A stretch of 64,000 nucleotides of DNA from Algoriphagus lutimaris (GCF_017051705.1 NZ_JAFIDJ010000003.1:186001-250000); one strand, 5' to 3'; positions 1-9,259 are shown, numbered from the stretch's first letter. Numbers and translations: made by a program. The notes: generated from the sequence alone by a model not told the origin.

Positions 1-2
1 AT

Positions 3-1763
3 TCTTTTCATATTCCTGTGATGGGATTAGGATTTACTGTGGACAGTCCGATCAAAGTTGCCAAGTTTGGTATCTCCAGTGTCATTTCCATCATGGATGA
101 CCATCTTTTGGAAGATATGAGAAGAATTTATTCTGAAAAATTCGATCTTCCCTATTCTCCTATTTCCGAAAAAGAAGATGACTTCAAAGCCAAAAGAACA
201 ACCGCATTTTTAGACCTGACCCAATTGCTGGTGGATAAACAAATCCAGGAAATCAAAAATGCTATTCCCGAGAAAGGCCAATTATTCCAAAATTACATCG
301 ATCTACTTCCTGAAGCCCATCCTTTGAAGTACTTAGCTCAGGAATTAATGCATCAAGACTTTACCTCTCAACAGGTAGAAACCATACAATCTATGATTCT
401 TCCAGGAGCAATTGATGTTAACATCATGACCAAGGTAGACAAGATGAATTATGACCAAAACGGTGATTTGCTTCCAAGGGAATTCTCAGATGCTTTGGCA
501 GCTTTAAGAGGTTTTGCTAACAGTAAATTATCTAGCTCCGTGATTTTTTCTGCTGGACTTAATCCAGCACTCTATAGCTATGCAGAGCAATTTGATTGCT
601 TTTTTCCTACGCCTGAACAACCAAATTCAAAAAGTATTATTCTAAAAGTTTCTGATTACAGATCGGCCTTGATACAAGGTAAATTTCTAGCTAAAAAAGG
701 GCTTTGGGTTTCTGAATTTAGGATTGAATCAGGATTAAATTGCGGAGGTCATGCATTTGCCACAGACGGGTTATTGGTCGGTCCTATTTTAGAAGAATTC
801 AAAGCCAACAAAAAAGAACTGCAATCCTCATTGATGGAGGTTTACGAAAAAGCCCTGGAAGCAAAAGGAATAAGCTTACAACAAACACCTGGCATAAAAA
901 TCACTTATCAAGGAGGAATTGGAACATCCAAAGAGGATAGTTTCTTGAGAAATTATTATCAATTAGATGGAACAGGTTGGGGAAGCCCATTTTTATTGGT
1001 TCCTGAGGCAACCTCAGTCGATGAAGACACGCTTCAAAGAATCTTAAAAGCGAAAAAATCTGACTTTTACCTGAGCAATGCATCACCACTTGGAGTTCCT
1101 TTCAACAATCTAAAAACCAGCAGTGGAGAAGACCAACGCAAAGAAAGATTGGAGCGAAATAGACCTGGAAGCCCTTGTTATAAAAAGTTCTTGTCCTTTA
1201 GTACAGAGTTTACCGAGAAACCTATTTGCACTGCTTCCAGACAATACCAAAATCTGAAAAGTAAGCAATTTCATAATGGTGAAATTTCAGAAAAAGAATG
1301 GAATGAAGTAGCTGAAAAAGACTGTTTGTGTGAAGGCTTAAGTGCTCCTGCTATTTTATCAAACGGGTCCACTCCAAGGAGAAACCTAAATGCAGTGACT
1401 ATTTGTCCTGGCCCTAACCTTGCATACTTCAAAGGCACCTTTAGCTTAAAAGAAATGGCCTCTCATATCTACGGAAAATTAAGCCTTAATCTGGATTCAG
1501 AAAGACCTCATGTATTTGTGAAAGAAGCCCAATTGTATGTCAGCCATTTGAAAAAGGAATTTCAAAATCTCATCGCTAGTCCTTCCAGCAAGCAAGAAAA
1601 TTACCTAGATAAGTTTCAAAAAAATCTAGACCAAGGAATTGAGTATTACCAACACTTAATCCAAACTGTACAGCTAGATTCAGAAGAAATGCTTGAAAAA
1701 ATGAAAGTTCAATTAAAAAACCTTCAGCAGGAACTCAGTGTATTAAAACCCACAGTAGCCTAA
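3..1763 (+). CDS. Conserved Bacteroidota protein, barrel-like, 5' end outside the window
   Basis: The reading frame is open to the left edge (residues SFHIPV precede the first possible starts, GTG at 18 and ATG at 21), so the true start is probably just upstream and the gene is partial. About 585 residues are visible. The N-terminus resembles the first strand of an FMN-type TIM barrel of the nitronate monooxygenase or glutamate synthase kind. Segments near residues 240 (NCGGHAFATDG) and 300 (TYQGGIGTSKED) look like phosphate- or flavin-binding loops. Cysteines near residues 388, 403, 434, 436 and 461 (counted from GTG), including a DCLCEG motif, could bind a metal or Fe-S cluster. The C-terminal 100 residues look helical or coiled-coil. 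The function is not known to me; the barrel assignment is an inference from short motifs. A strong terminator follows the stop codon. Confidence 0.6.
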   Translation, partial: SFHIPVMGLGFTVDSPIKVAKFGISSVISIMDDHLLEDMRRIYSEKFDLPYSPISEKEDDFKAKRTTAFLDLTQLLVDKQIQEIKNAIPEKGQLFQNYIDLLPEAHPLKYLAQELMHQDFTSQQVETIQSMILPGAIDVNIMTKVDKMNYDQNGDLLPREFSDALAALRGFANSKLSSSVIFSAGLNPALYSYAEQFDCFFPTPEQPNSKSIILKVSDYRSALIQGKFLAKKGLWVSEFRIESGLNCGGHAFATDGLLVGPILEEFKANKKELQSSLMEVYEKALEAKGISLQQTPGIKITYQGGIGTSKEDSFLRNYYQLDGTGWGSPFLLVPEATSVDEDTLQRILKAKKSDFYLSNASPLGVPFNNLKTSSGEDQRKERLERNRPGSPCYKKFLSFSTEFTEKPICTASRQYQNLKSKQFHNGEISEKEWNEVAEKDCLCEGLSAPAILSNGSTPRRNLNAVTICPGPNLAYFKGTFSLKEMASHIYGKLSLNLDSERPHVFVKEAQLYVSHLKKEFQNLIASPSSKQENYLDKFQKNLDQGIEYYQHLIQTVQLDSEEMLEKMKVQLKNLQQELSVLKPTVA

Positions 1764-1772
1764 TTGAATATC

Positions 1773-1806
1773 ATATCCCTGTTTACCTTAAACAGGGATA
1801 TTTTTT
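1773..1806 (+). terminator. Rho-independent terminator after the first gene
   Basis: A perfect 12-bp stem (1773-1784 with 1790-1801) closes a 5-base loop and runs into a T6 tract. It starts 10 bases after the stop codon and so ends the first transcript. Confidence 0.9.
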
Positions 1807-1928
1807 CACTATATTTTTTTTCATAACCTTCTAAAAACCTGCAAGTAGATTGGCTAACCTACCTAAAAATTCTACTTTAGAAGTTGGATTAGATTTAATC
1901 CAAAAAGATGCCCATATACCTATTCAAA

Positions 1929-4900
1929 ATGAAAAGACCTATTTATTGCATCCTGTTTGCAGGGAGTCTTATTTTTTCTTGCTCAAAGACACAAAATTCC
2001 AAACTTACAGATGCCCAATACGCTCAATTGACGGAAGAAGAAAAAAGATCTTATGAACACGCCCTCGATGGCATTGTGGTAGAAGATGAGCGACTCGGGT
2101 TGACTTTATTTGCTTCTGAACCCATGATGATCAACCCTACCAATATGGATGTAGATGATCGTGGAAGAGTTTGGATCACGGAAGCCTATAATTATAGATC
2201 CCACTTAAACCCTAGAAACCCGACCAAAGAAGAAGGGGACCGAATTTTAATCATGACAGACACCAATGGAGATGGTGTGGCAGACGAATCAAAAGTGTTT
2301 TACCAAGGAAATGACATCAATGCCGCATTAGGGATTGCTGTATTGGGAGAGAAAGTTTACGTTTCTGTTAGTCCTTATGTTTATGTTTTTACTGATTCGA
2401 ATGGAGATGATGTGCCCGAGAAAAAAGAAATCCTATTTGAAGGAGTAGGTGGAGTTCAACATGATCATGGAATCCATGCTTTCACCTTTGGGCCAGATGG
2501 CAAACTCTATTTCAACTATGGAAATGAAGGAAAAGGTATTCATTATGCAGATGGCTCACCGATTTTGGACCCACTTAGAAGACCGGTAAATAGTAAAACA
2601 CACCCCTACCGTGAAGGAATGGTTTTCAGAATGAATCCTGACGGTACAGATGTAGAAGTTTTGGCCTGGAACTTTCGAAATAACTACGAAGTAGCAGTGG
2701 ATAGTTATGGAAGAATGTGGCAGTCAGATAATGATGATGATGGAAACAGAGGGACTAGAATAAATTACGTGATGGATTACGGGAATTATGGGTTCAAAGA
2801 TGAAATGACTGGTGCAGATTGGAGAACCCGTCGAATCAACATGGAAGACTCTATTCCTCTCCAACATTGGCATTTAAATGACCCTGGAGTAGTTCCCAAT
2901 ATGCTTCAAACCTACGCAGGTTCTCCAACAGGAATTCTCGTATATGAAGGTGATTTATTGCCAGAAGAATATCAAAACCAACTTATTCACTCCGATGCCG
3001 GCCCAAACATAGTAAGAGCATATATCCCCTCCCCTGATGGTGCTGGATTTTCAGCGACAATCAAAAATTTAATGGATGGCAATTCAAGAGACAACTGGTT
3101 TAGACCTTCTGATGTAACCGTAGCACCTGATGGTTCCCTATTTATATCAGATTGGTACGATCCAGGAGTAGGTGGTCATGCCATGGGAGATCAGGAAAGA
3201 GGAAGAGTTTATCGACTGGCACCACATGGAGTGGATTATAATCTGCCTAAACATAATTATAACAGCATCGAATCTTTAATTTTCCTTCTTCAAAACCCAA
3301 ATAGGGCTACTCATTTCAAAGCATTTATGGCCTTGATAGAAAAAGGGGAAGAGGCGAAAGAAGCATTGGAAAAATTATATACCAATGGGGATTCCAGAAT
3401 GCGAGCAAGAGCATTCTGGGTGTTGACTAAATTTCCAGGGGGAAACAATTTCATTCAATTAGCTTCTACAGATCCGGATCCAACTATCCGTGTAGCAGCT
3501 GTTAGGGCCTCAAGAATCAATCAGCTTAACGATCCTGATTTCTTAGTAGGAATGGCTGAAGATAATGATATTCAAGTAAGAAGAGAGGTGGCTTTGGCTA
3601 TTCGCTATCAAAATAATGAGGATGTTTGGCTTAAACTTGCTAATTCATATCAGTCTGGAGATCGCTGGTTTTTGGAAGCATTGGGAATTGCCGCTGATGG
3701 ATTCTGGGACGAATATTTAAATGCTTACTTAGAAAATAAAGAGGATTCTTGGATGAAAATCCCTGAGGCAACAGATATAGTATGGAGATCTAGAAGTAGC
3801 CAAACTCCTGAATTGTTAGGAAAAATTATTCTCTCACAACCTGGGAGAAATAATCAGCGCTACTATAGAGCCTTGGACTTTCAAGATCCAACTAGTAAAA
3901 CCAGAGTATTGAAATCTCTATTAGCCTCTGCACCTGAAGAAGACCAGCTAATTATCTTAAGACAAATCAATTTTGACCCTAAATCTCCTGACCGAGAACT
4001 TCTTGCTTTAGCAAAGAAAACCTCAGGAGACATCGTTGATGATCGCGACTTTCTGGATATCCTCAGCAAATATGGGATAACAGACCAAAAAGAGAGATTG
4101 AAATCCCTGGTCTATCAATCCAACAACAACCGACATTCTCAAATGGCGGCAAATATTTATGCATCGCTTTATGGATTGGATGATATCAAAAAGGAGTTTG
4201 ACAATGGAGATCAGGTAAAAATCAGCTCCGCAATAGAGAAGTTTGGAACCATAGACAACGAAAACATGGCCAAACTATTAGCTCAATATTATACCGATGA
4301 ATCCAAGCCCATAGAAATTAGAACGGCTGCAATGGAATCTGCAAAAGGATACAATTCCGAACCTTATTTGATGGAATTGGCTAAGGCGGGAAAAATACCT
4401 TCGGATGTTCTGCCGATTGCCCAGAAAATTCTGCTTTCCTCATGGAATGGAAATCTTCGGGCGGAGGCCAATGAATTGTTTGGAAATGCTGCTGGATCGG
4501 AATATGATATGGCCAAATTAGTTGCCTCAGACGGATCAATTGAAAATGGAAAAACAATAGCTTCCAATTATTGTGTGGCCTGTCATAAAATAGGAAACGA
4601 AGGAATTGATTTTGGCCCAGGTTTATCCGAAATTGGAGATAAGCTTTCTAAAGAGGGACTTTTCAATGCCATCATTAATCCTTCTGAAGGAATGGGTTTT
4701 GGCTATGAAACCCAACTAGTAAAAATGAAAGATGGAACTGAATTCACTTGCATCGTCAATTCCAAGACGGAAAATGACCTGATTGTAAAATTGGTGGGTA
4801 GCAATGAACAAAAAATTTATAAGCTGGCTGAGGTAGAAAGTGTCTCCCAATTGGATGAATCATTGATGCCAAAATTCCCACTATCTGAAACAGAATTAGT

Positions 4901-4937
4901 AGACTTGGTTAGTTACCTGGAAACATTGCGGAAATAA
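1929..4937 (+). CDS. Membrane-bound dehydrogenase-type lipoprotein with HEAT repeats and C-terminal haem c domain
   Basis: The start at 1929 is chosen because it gives a clean lipoprotein signal (MKRPIYCILFAGSLIFSC, lipobox IFSC); an ATG at 1908 would put extra residues in front of it. The mature part (about 1,000 residues) begins with a beta-propeller domain of the Pirellula/Verrucomicrobium membrane-bound dehydrogenase type, rich in calcium-like DTNGDG and DSNGDD loops. HEAT-like helical repeats follow (about residues 430-850). The end is a short cytochrome domain with CVACH at about 882-886 and the PSEGMGFGYE region typical of that haem-binding family. It is probably anchored on the periplasmic or outer face and oxidises a sugar or alcohol, passing electrons to its own haem; the substrate is unknown. 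Terminators lie on both sides, so it is probably transcribed alone. Confidence 0.85.
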   Translation: MKRPIYCILFAGSLIFSCSKTQNSKLTDAQYAQLTEEEKRSYEHALDGIVVEDERLGLTLFASEPMMINPTNMDVDDRGRVWITEAYNYRSHLNPRNPTKEEGDRILIMTDTNGDGVADESKVFYQGNDINAALGIAVLGEKVYVSVSPYVYVFTDSNGDDVPEKKEILFEGVGGVQHDHGIHAFTFGPDGKLYFNYGNEGKGIHYADGSPILDPLRRPVNSKTHPYREGMVFRMNPDGTDVEVLAWNFRNNYEVAVDSYGRMWQSDNDDDGNRGTRINYVMDYGNYGFKDEMTGADWRTRRINMEDSIPLQHWHLNDPGVVPNMLQTYAGSPTGILVYEGDLLPEEYQNQLIHSDAGPNIVRAYIPSPDGAGFSATIKNLMDGNSRDNWFRPSDVTVAPDGSLFISDWYDPGVGGHAMGDQERGRVYRLAPHGVDYNLPKHNYNSIESLIFLLQNPNRATHFKAFMALIEKGEEAKEALEKLYTNGDSRMRARAFWVLTKFPGGNNFIQLASTDPDPTIRVAAVRASRINQLNDPDFLVGMAEDNDIQVRREVALAIRYQNNEDVWLKLANSYQSGDRWFLEALGIAADGFWDEYLNAYLENKEDSWMKIPEATDIVWRSRSSQTPELLGKIILSQPGRNNQRYYRALDFQDPTSKTRVLKSLLASAPEEDQLIILRQINFDPKSPDRELLALAKKTSGDIVDDRDFLDILSKYGITDQKERLKSLVYQSNNNRHSQMAANIYASLYGLDDIKKEFDNGDQVKISSAIEKFGTIDNENMAKLLAQYYTDESKPIEIRTAAMESAKGYNSEPYLMELAKAGKIPSDVLPIAQKILLSSWNGNLRAEANELFGNAAGSEYDMAKLVASDGSIENGKTIASNYCVACHKIGNEGIDFGPGLSEIGDKLSKEGLFNAIINPSEGMGFGYETQLVKMKDGTEFTCIVNSKTENDLIVKLVGSNEQKIYKLAEVESVSQLDESLMPKFPLSETELVDLVSYLETLRK

Positions 4938-4957
4938 GTTTCCAAAAAACGGTTTTC

Positions 4958-4993
4958 AAATCCCAGTTTATAAAAATAGGCTGGGATTTTGTT
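4958..4993 (+). terminator. Terminator after the haem lipoprotein gene
   Basis: A 9-bp stem (4958-4966 with 4981-4989, AAATCCCAG/CTGGGATTT) is followed by a T-rich tail. It lies 20 bases after the preceding stop codon and rules out long upstream starts for the beta-lactamase gene that follows. Confidence 0.85.
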
Positions 4994-5039
4994 TTGGAAT
5001 AATCGATTCAATTCAAATCCGTGTCAATCTTACACCACT

Positions 5040-5798
5040 ATGAAAACGCTACTTTTTAGCTTCTTCTTTTTCGCACTCTTTGAAATAAGCAGCGGACAAA
5101 GCCAAGAGAAAAACTTTATTTACGAATCCGAGACGCTACAGATCGAACAGATCGCACCCCATACTTTCGTCCATACCAGTTACCTCAACACAGATGATTT
5201 TGGAAAGGTGTCCTGTAATGGAATGATGGTGATTAACCAAAATGAAGCCTTAGTATTCGACACGCCAGCTAATGGAGAAGCAAGCGATGAATTAATCAAC
5301 TGGTTAGAAAATGAGCAAAAAGTAAAAGTAAAAGCGGTAGTTGCTACTCATTTTCATTGGGATTGTCTGGGAGGACTTAATGAGTTTCATAACAAAGGAA
5401 TTCCTTCTTATGCATCCGAAAAAAACATCGAATTGGCAAAAAAAGCTGCTTATCCTATCCCAGAAAATGGCTTTAAGAATAAATTAAAACTTCAGGTTGG
5501 AAATCAGAAAGTCACCAATCAATACCTTGGAGAAGGTCATACAAAGGACAACTTTGTTGCCTACGTTCCTTCGGATCAAGTCATCTTTGGAGGATGCATG
5601 ATCAAAACCCTTGGAGCAGGGAATGGAAATTTGGAAGATGCTAATGTTCCTTCATGGCCTGAAACAGTAAAGAAAGTTAAAAGCACATTCCCGAAAACTC
5701 AGATTGTCATTCCAGGCCATGGCAAAATCGGAGGAGTTGAATTGCTGGATTATACCATTGAACTTTTCTCGAAAAAAATCACGACTACGGATAAATAA
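5040..5798 (+). CDS. Subclass B1 metallo-beta-lactamase
   Basis: This is a 252-residue secreted zinc hydrolase, the usual size for subclass B1. A signal peptide (MKTLLFSFFFFALFEISSG) supports the start at 5040; an in-frame start at 4989 would lie inside a terminator. All zinc ligands are present. His104, His106 and His167 form the three-His site, and Asp108, Cys186 and His227 form the Asp-Cys-His site (motifs HFHWD, GEGHTKDN, GGCMIK and IPGHG). Known B1 enzymes open the beta-lactam ring of penicillins, cephalosporins and carbapenems in the periplasm. The residue after the zinc-binding Asp is Cys109, where many B1 enzymes have Arg, which may alter activity. No mobile element is nearby, so it looks like an intrinsic chromosomal gene. 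The true substrate range is not shown by sequence. Confidence 0.88.
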   Translation: MKTLLFSFFFFALFEISSGQSQEKNFIYESETLQIEQIAPHTFVHTSYLNTDDFGKVSCNGMMVINQNEALVFDTPANGEASDELINWLENEQKVKVKAVVATHFHWDCLGGLNEFHNKGIPSYASEKNIELAKKAAYPIPENGFKNKLKLQVGNQKVTNQYLGEGHTKDNFVAYVPSDQVIFGGCMIKTLGAGNGNLEDANVPSWPETVKKVKSTFPKTQIVIPGHGKIGGVELLDYTIELFSKKITTTDK

Positions 5799-5878
5799 AA
5801 AACATGAAAGGACTCAATTTTTCTTCTAATCTTTAGGTAATTACATTTTGGGCAGATATGGAAGCATAGTAAACAAAA

Positions 5879-6991
5879 TCAGTGTTCAACAGCCTTTTTG
5901 ATACCATTGTATACATCCTCTTTCAATTTCATATCTCTATCAAATGGTAAGGGATAATTGGTTCTACCACGCACCGGAAAATTATTCAACCAGGATCTAC
6001 CATCATACAATCCCCAAAAAGTAACCCGACTGATTTTATCCTTGTGCTTTTCAAATAACTTGAACAGTTCCTCATATCGTTTCGCAAGTTGCGCCTTTCC
6101 TTCCGGTGTGATCCCTTCTTTGTAGGGATTGAATTTAGGAGAATTAGCATAATTGATAGTTAAATCTGCCCCTTCGGAATTTCTTGGTCTAGGCAATACA
6201 TCCACATCTAATTCGGTAATTGCTACTTGAAAACCAGCCTCGGAAATCTCTAAAATTCCTTTTTCAATTTCTTCAATGGATGGTCCATTTACAGTATAAT
6301 GACCTTGCATTCCAATGGCATCAATTTGAATTCCCTCCGCTTTCATTTCATTTGCAAAATCGAGAATTCCCTTTCGCTTGGAAGCTTTCCAAACATTGTA
6401 ATCATTGTAATAAAGTTCGGCTTTCGGATCTACTTCATGCGCCTTCCTAAATGCAGCTTTGATAAAATCCTTCCCGGCAATTTCATACCATTTAGATTGT
6501 CTGAAAGAGCCATCTTCATTAAAAGCCTCATTGACCACATCCCACCCTTTTATCTTTCCCTTGTATCGACCCATTACTATTTCGATATGCGATTCCATTC
6601 GGCTGATCAAAGCATCTTTGCCCAGTGATACCCCAGACTCGCTTTCAAAAACCCACTCCGGAATCTGCTGATGCCAAACCAAGCAATGCCCAATGGTAAA
6701 AGCTCCAAGTTTTTCTCCTAATGCCACATATTCATCTCCAAACTGGAAGTTATACGTATCAGATTGGGGGTGAACCAAAGCCCATTTCAATCCATTTTCA
6801 GGACTTAAGCTATTAAAATGGGAACTAATCAAGCCAAACTCTTGAGTTGCCTCGGGAGCAACCTGCCGAGAATTCAATGCTACTCCTATATAAAAGCTAT
6901 CTTTAAAAATATCTTTCAAACCTTGCTCATTGGGCTTTTGAGATGTCAAAAGCATAGCCATTGCTAAAAAAACAAAGGTATTTTTAATCAT
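5879..6991 (-). CDS. GH10 endo-1,4-beta-xylanase
   Basis: This 370-residue secreted glycoside hydrolase has a short N-terminal signal peptide followed by one GH10 TIM barrel. The family cleaves internal beta-1,4 links of xylan. The acid/base Glu155 sits in WDVVNEAF and the nucleophile Glu260 in ITELDVDVLP. The conserved substrate-site histidines (GHCLVWHQQ, MQGHY) and the late tryptophan (FWGLYDGRSW) are also present. There is no carbohydrate-binding module. The start codon at 6991 is the only one that keeps the signal peptide. It is transcribed towards the beta-lactamase gene and shares no operon with it. With the GH43 enzyme at 35.8 kb it points to use of xylan-like plant polymers. Confidence 0.95.
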   Translation of the reverse strand: MIKNTFVFLAMAMLLTSQKPNEQGLKDIFKDSFYIGVALNSRQVAPEATQEFGLISSHFNSLSPENGLKWALVHPQSDTYNFQFGDEYVALGEKLGAFTIGHCLVWHQQIPEWVFESESGVSLGKDALISRMESHIEIVMGRYKGKIKGWDVVNEAFNEDGSFRQSKWYEIAGKDFIKAAFRKAHEVDPKAELYYNDYNVWKASKRKGILDFANEMKAEGIQIDAIGMQGHYTVNGPSIEEIEKGILEISEAGFQVAITELDVDVLPRPRNSEGADLTINYANSPKFNPYKEGITPEGKAQLAKRYEELFKLFEKHKDKISRVTFWGLYDGRSWLNNFPVRGRTNYPLPFDRDMKLKEDVYNGIKKAVEH

Positions 6992-7043
6992 GGTTTAATA
7001 GGTTTAATGTTTTTTTAAAATCTTGGTTCACAAATCCTACCAC

Positions 7044-7583
7044 CTAAGATCCACTACCCTTAAATTGGTCTTCTTTGTAAGCAAAGAGCACATTGAATGT
7101 CGTCAAAGAACCATAGCAACGAGTGATGTATTGCTGTAAATGTACCCGGTCTTCATCATCCAATTTAGGATGATTATTGATGTTTTGTTCTAATACCCGT
7201 AGTTTCTCCCTGACCATCACAATTTTATGAAAGAAAGTAGCCATTGGAATCTCTTTGGCCTGGAGGTTTTTATCATTAGGTTCAAAAACCACATTTCCAC
7301 CCATCCATTTTCCTCCTAGAGGGACAATAGGAGCTCGTTCCGAAGTTTGAATCAAAGCCTCTCGAATGGCTTTTTCCACATCCTTCATAGTCAACATTGG
7401 AAAATCAGGAACTTTCGCTTCTTCTACGGTAAACCCATCATACTCCCTTGCCAAAGTTTTAACTTCTTCTGTGTTGTAAAAATAGATTTTGTAATAGGTT
7501 TCATCCACTGATAAAATCATTCCTGTTCCAAACTTAGGATGATTGAGTTTACTTCCTGGAGCTAGTTCACTTGCTAATGCCAT
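7044..7583 (-). CDS. Conserved hypothetical protein with small SH3/Tudor-like N-terminal domain
   Basis: This 179-residue soluble protein has no signal peptide. Residues 8-45 (GSKLNHPKFGTGMILSV...) have the look of a small beta-barrel such as CarD/Tudor-type domains, which bind nucleic acid or protein partners. The middle is variable, and the C-terminal 75 residues are predicted helical (REKLRVLEQNINNHPKL...). It lies just upstream of the xylanase on the same strand, with a 52-base gap, but nothing links the two functions. I do not recognise the family, and the domain guess rests on pattern only. Confidence 0.6.
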   Translation of the reverse strand: MALASELAPGSKLNHPKFGTGMILSVDETYYKIYFYNTEEVKTLAREYDGFTVEEAKVPDFPMLTMKDVEKAIREALIQTSERAPIVPLGGKWMGGNVVFEPNDKNLQAKEIPMATFFHKIVMVREKLRVLEQNINNHPKLDDEDRVHLQQYITRCYGSLTTFNVLFAYKEDQFKGSGS

Positions 7584-8096
7584 ATTTTAAAAGATTTAGG
7601 AAATCAAAATAATGATTTTAGAAGAATTAGTCAGGTGGAAAAATTACAAACGGCGAAGAAAAAAATCCTTCGTCGTATTTTAGGCTCGTCTATGGAAAAG
7701 TAGATCAAAACCGATTTAAACATTCGTTAATCCCACTTCCTTTCTTGCTTTCGTTTGTCCTCTTTTATCCTTTTTCTTCCTCCCCCACCAAATCAAAAAC
7801 TTATCACTGGCAAGGAAGCAATGATCACACTCAGTTCGATTCCAATGCTCAAGACTTCTCCTGAACAGAATTGTTTACGTTGGTTTGATCAGTCATGACT
7901 CGTTTACTTATGTGAGATTGTAATAACTTGCTGTTGCTACAATTTATCCTCCAGTAAATTGGTTTTGAATCCAAATTCATATTGATTGGTATTTTCAGGA
8001 TCAAAAACCAAACTTCCTCTCCATCAATCTTTTATCATTTTAAAGCACTCCTCACTAACAAACACTATATTTATTAGAAGGATGACATTGACTTCC
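7584..8096. other. Intergenic stretch with a hairpin and a receptor scrap
   Basis: There is no intact gene here. A 9-bp hairpin (7650-7658 with 7668-7676, one G-T pair) lies upstream of the hypothetical gene on the minus strand and is followed there by a T-rich tract. It could be a leader structure or the terminator of a lost gene. The right part contains a fragment of a TonB-dependent receptor, listed separately. No tRNA or small RNA was recognised. Confidence 0.45.
7937..8025 (-). pseudogene. Fragment of a TonB-dependent receptor barrel
   Basis: On the minus strand about 27 codons read SLVFDPENTNQYEFGFKTN and then LLEDKL before a stop. The pattern DPE-x(4)-YE-x-G-x-KTN-x(3)-D matches the extracellular-loop/strand motif near the C-terminus of TonB-dependent receptors. 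Nothing recognisable flanks it in any frame, so it looks like the last readable piece of a decayed receptor gene. Chance similarity cannot be excluded for so short a piece. Confidence 0.4.
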
Positions 8097-8696
8097 ATGA
8101 AAAGAATACCCTACTACCTCATTCAAGGAATTTCCATTTTTCTCGGCTTTACTTTTTGGGGAGCCGGAATGGCAAAACTTTATCATGAACACCAGTTTTT
8201 TGGATGGATTGGTCCAGTTTGGTTAATTGATGAATTAGCAAAATATGGTCTGGGGTTATATGGGGTCTTTATTGCCTATTGCCAAATTATTATTGGGTAT
8301 CTTTTAGTAACCACACGCTATAAACTTTTGGGTAGCATCATGATGATTCCTATGATCGGTAACATATTGATGATTACTATTTCATTGAATTGGAAAGGGA
8401 CTCCATTGGTTTTAGCATTTTTACTGTTGATGGATTTAATTTTATTGGTCCAATACAAAGATTTTTTTCGCCCTATAATTGATGAGGGCAATACCCGATA
8501 TGATGTGAAAAAGAGACCGCAAAAAACCCGGGTTGGACATTTAGTTTGGCTAGCAGGTTTAGCCTTACAAATTATCTCTATTCAGATTTCTTATTTCAAT
8601 TGGATCTTAGCTTGTACGGTAGTCATTATAGGACTGGTGTTGTCATATTTGAGTTTTAAAACAGACCAAAACACAAGCAAAACCACGAAAATGTAA
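8097..8696 (+). CDS. DoxX-like integral membrane protein
   Basis: This protein of about 199 residues has roughly five or six hydrophobic segments and a basic loop (YDVKKRPQKTR) between the fourth and fifth. The first helix (YLIQGISIFLGFTFWGAGMAKL) and the spacing of the others resemble the DoxX/SURF4-like membrane family, a broad group with poorly known roles in redox and quinone contexts. I chose ATG at 8097; ATG at 8082 is also possible. Longer starts would add non-hydrophobic sequence that overlaps the receptor scrap. The gene stands alone between decayed regions and has no recognisable partner. Confidence 0.6.
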   Translation: MKRIPYYLIQGISIFLGFTFWGAGMAKLYHEHQFFGWIGPVWLIDELAKYGLGLYGVFIAYCQIIIGYLLVTTRYKLLGSIMMIPMIGNILMITISLNWKGTPLVLAFLLLMDLILLVQYKDFFRPIIDEGNTRYDVKKRPQKTRVGHLVWLAGLALQIISIQISYFNWILACTVVIIGLVLSYLSFKTDQNTSKTTKM

Positions 8697-8729
8697 TGCA
8701 TTCATTTTTAAATACTAAGTCAAAATATC

Positions 8730-8962
8730 ATGAAAATTCAGCCTAATTTAAATTTTGACAATCAAGCTAAAGAAGCAATGAATTTTTACAAGAGGACATT
8801 GAGTCCACACTCGCTTTTTTTCATGAAAATCAAGAAAGTATTGATAAAGCAGGAGATAGTCACATCCTTACCAATAAGTCCGGCGAAGGATTTATGGATA
8901 AGTTTATCTTTTTTAGGGATACTGATAATAGCTCCTTAGTAATTCGACAAAACATCGATTAA
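8730..8962 (+). pseudogene. Broken VOC/PhnB-like glyoxalase-fold gene
   Basis: The first 21 codons (MKIQPNLNFDNQAKEAMNFY) match the N-terminus of PhnB-type vicinal-oxygen-chelate proteins. The frame then degenerates. A second frame further on reads GEGFMDKFIFFRDTDNSSLV and ends at a stop at 8960-8962, which resembles the DPDGN-x-L ending of the same fold. The total of about 77 codons is half the usual 130-150, and the two halves are in different frames, so the gene has both a deletion and a frameshift. Confidence 0.6.
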
Positions 8963-9259
8963 ACGCGAATCATGTCCAATATAACCTGAATAGATGAAGG
9001 AAAAACATTTCCTATTTGTTGAAGGACTTTATTTCCCCCAGTTAATTTCTTGAGAATTACATGGTTATTCCTATGATTGTTTTAACTTTTATAAGGGAAA
9101 ATGGACTTCCATCTATTATATCTGTAACATTCTGGCCTACTTCTTGGTCATTAAACTAGGATATTCAAATTTCGTCTTTGACCAATTCTTTAACCGGTAA
9201 TTATTAAACGAATTCTAATAAAATTTTTAAAGGTCATTGGGTTTTCATTAGCAGGTCTA
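8963..9259. other. Eroded spacer upstream of tamB
   Basis: No intact gene is visible. One plus-strand frame starting at 8993 is open except for a single stop and ends with hydrophobic residues (YICNILAYFLVIKLGYSNF) before a stop at 9197-9199 in the region of 9190. It may be a remnant of a small membrane protein, but I cannot name it. The last part (9200-9259) seems to encode the real N-terminus of TamB without a standard start codon. Confidence 0.35.

Noticed and set aside
5879-6991. Several 70-110 codon frames antisense to the xylanase gene.
   Set aside because: They mirror the codon pattern of the GH10 gene and have no domain, signal or start context.
9144-9185. TTGGTCA ... TGACCAA inverted repeat upstream of tamB.
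   Set aside because: Seven-base arms 28 bases apart are expected by chance in a window of this size, and nothing else supports an operator.
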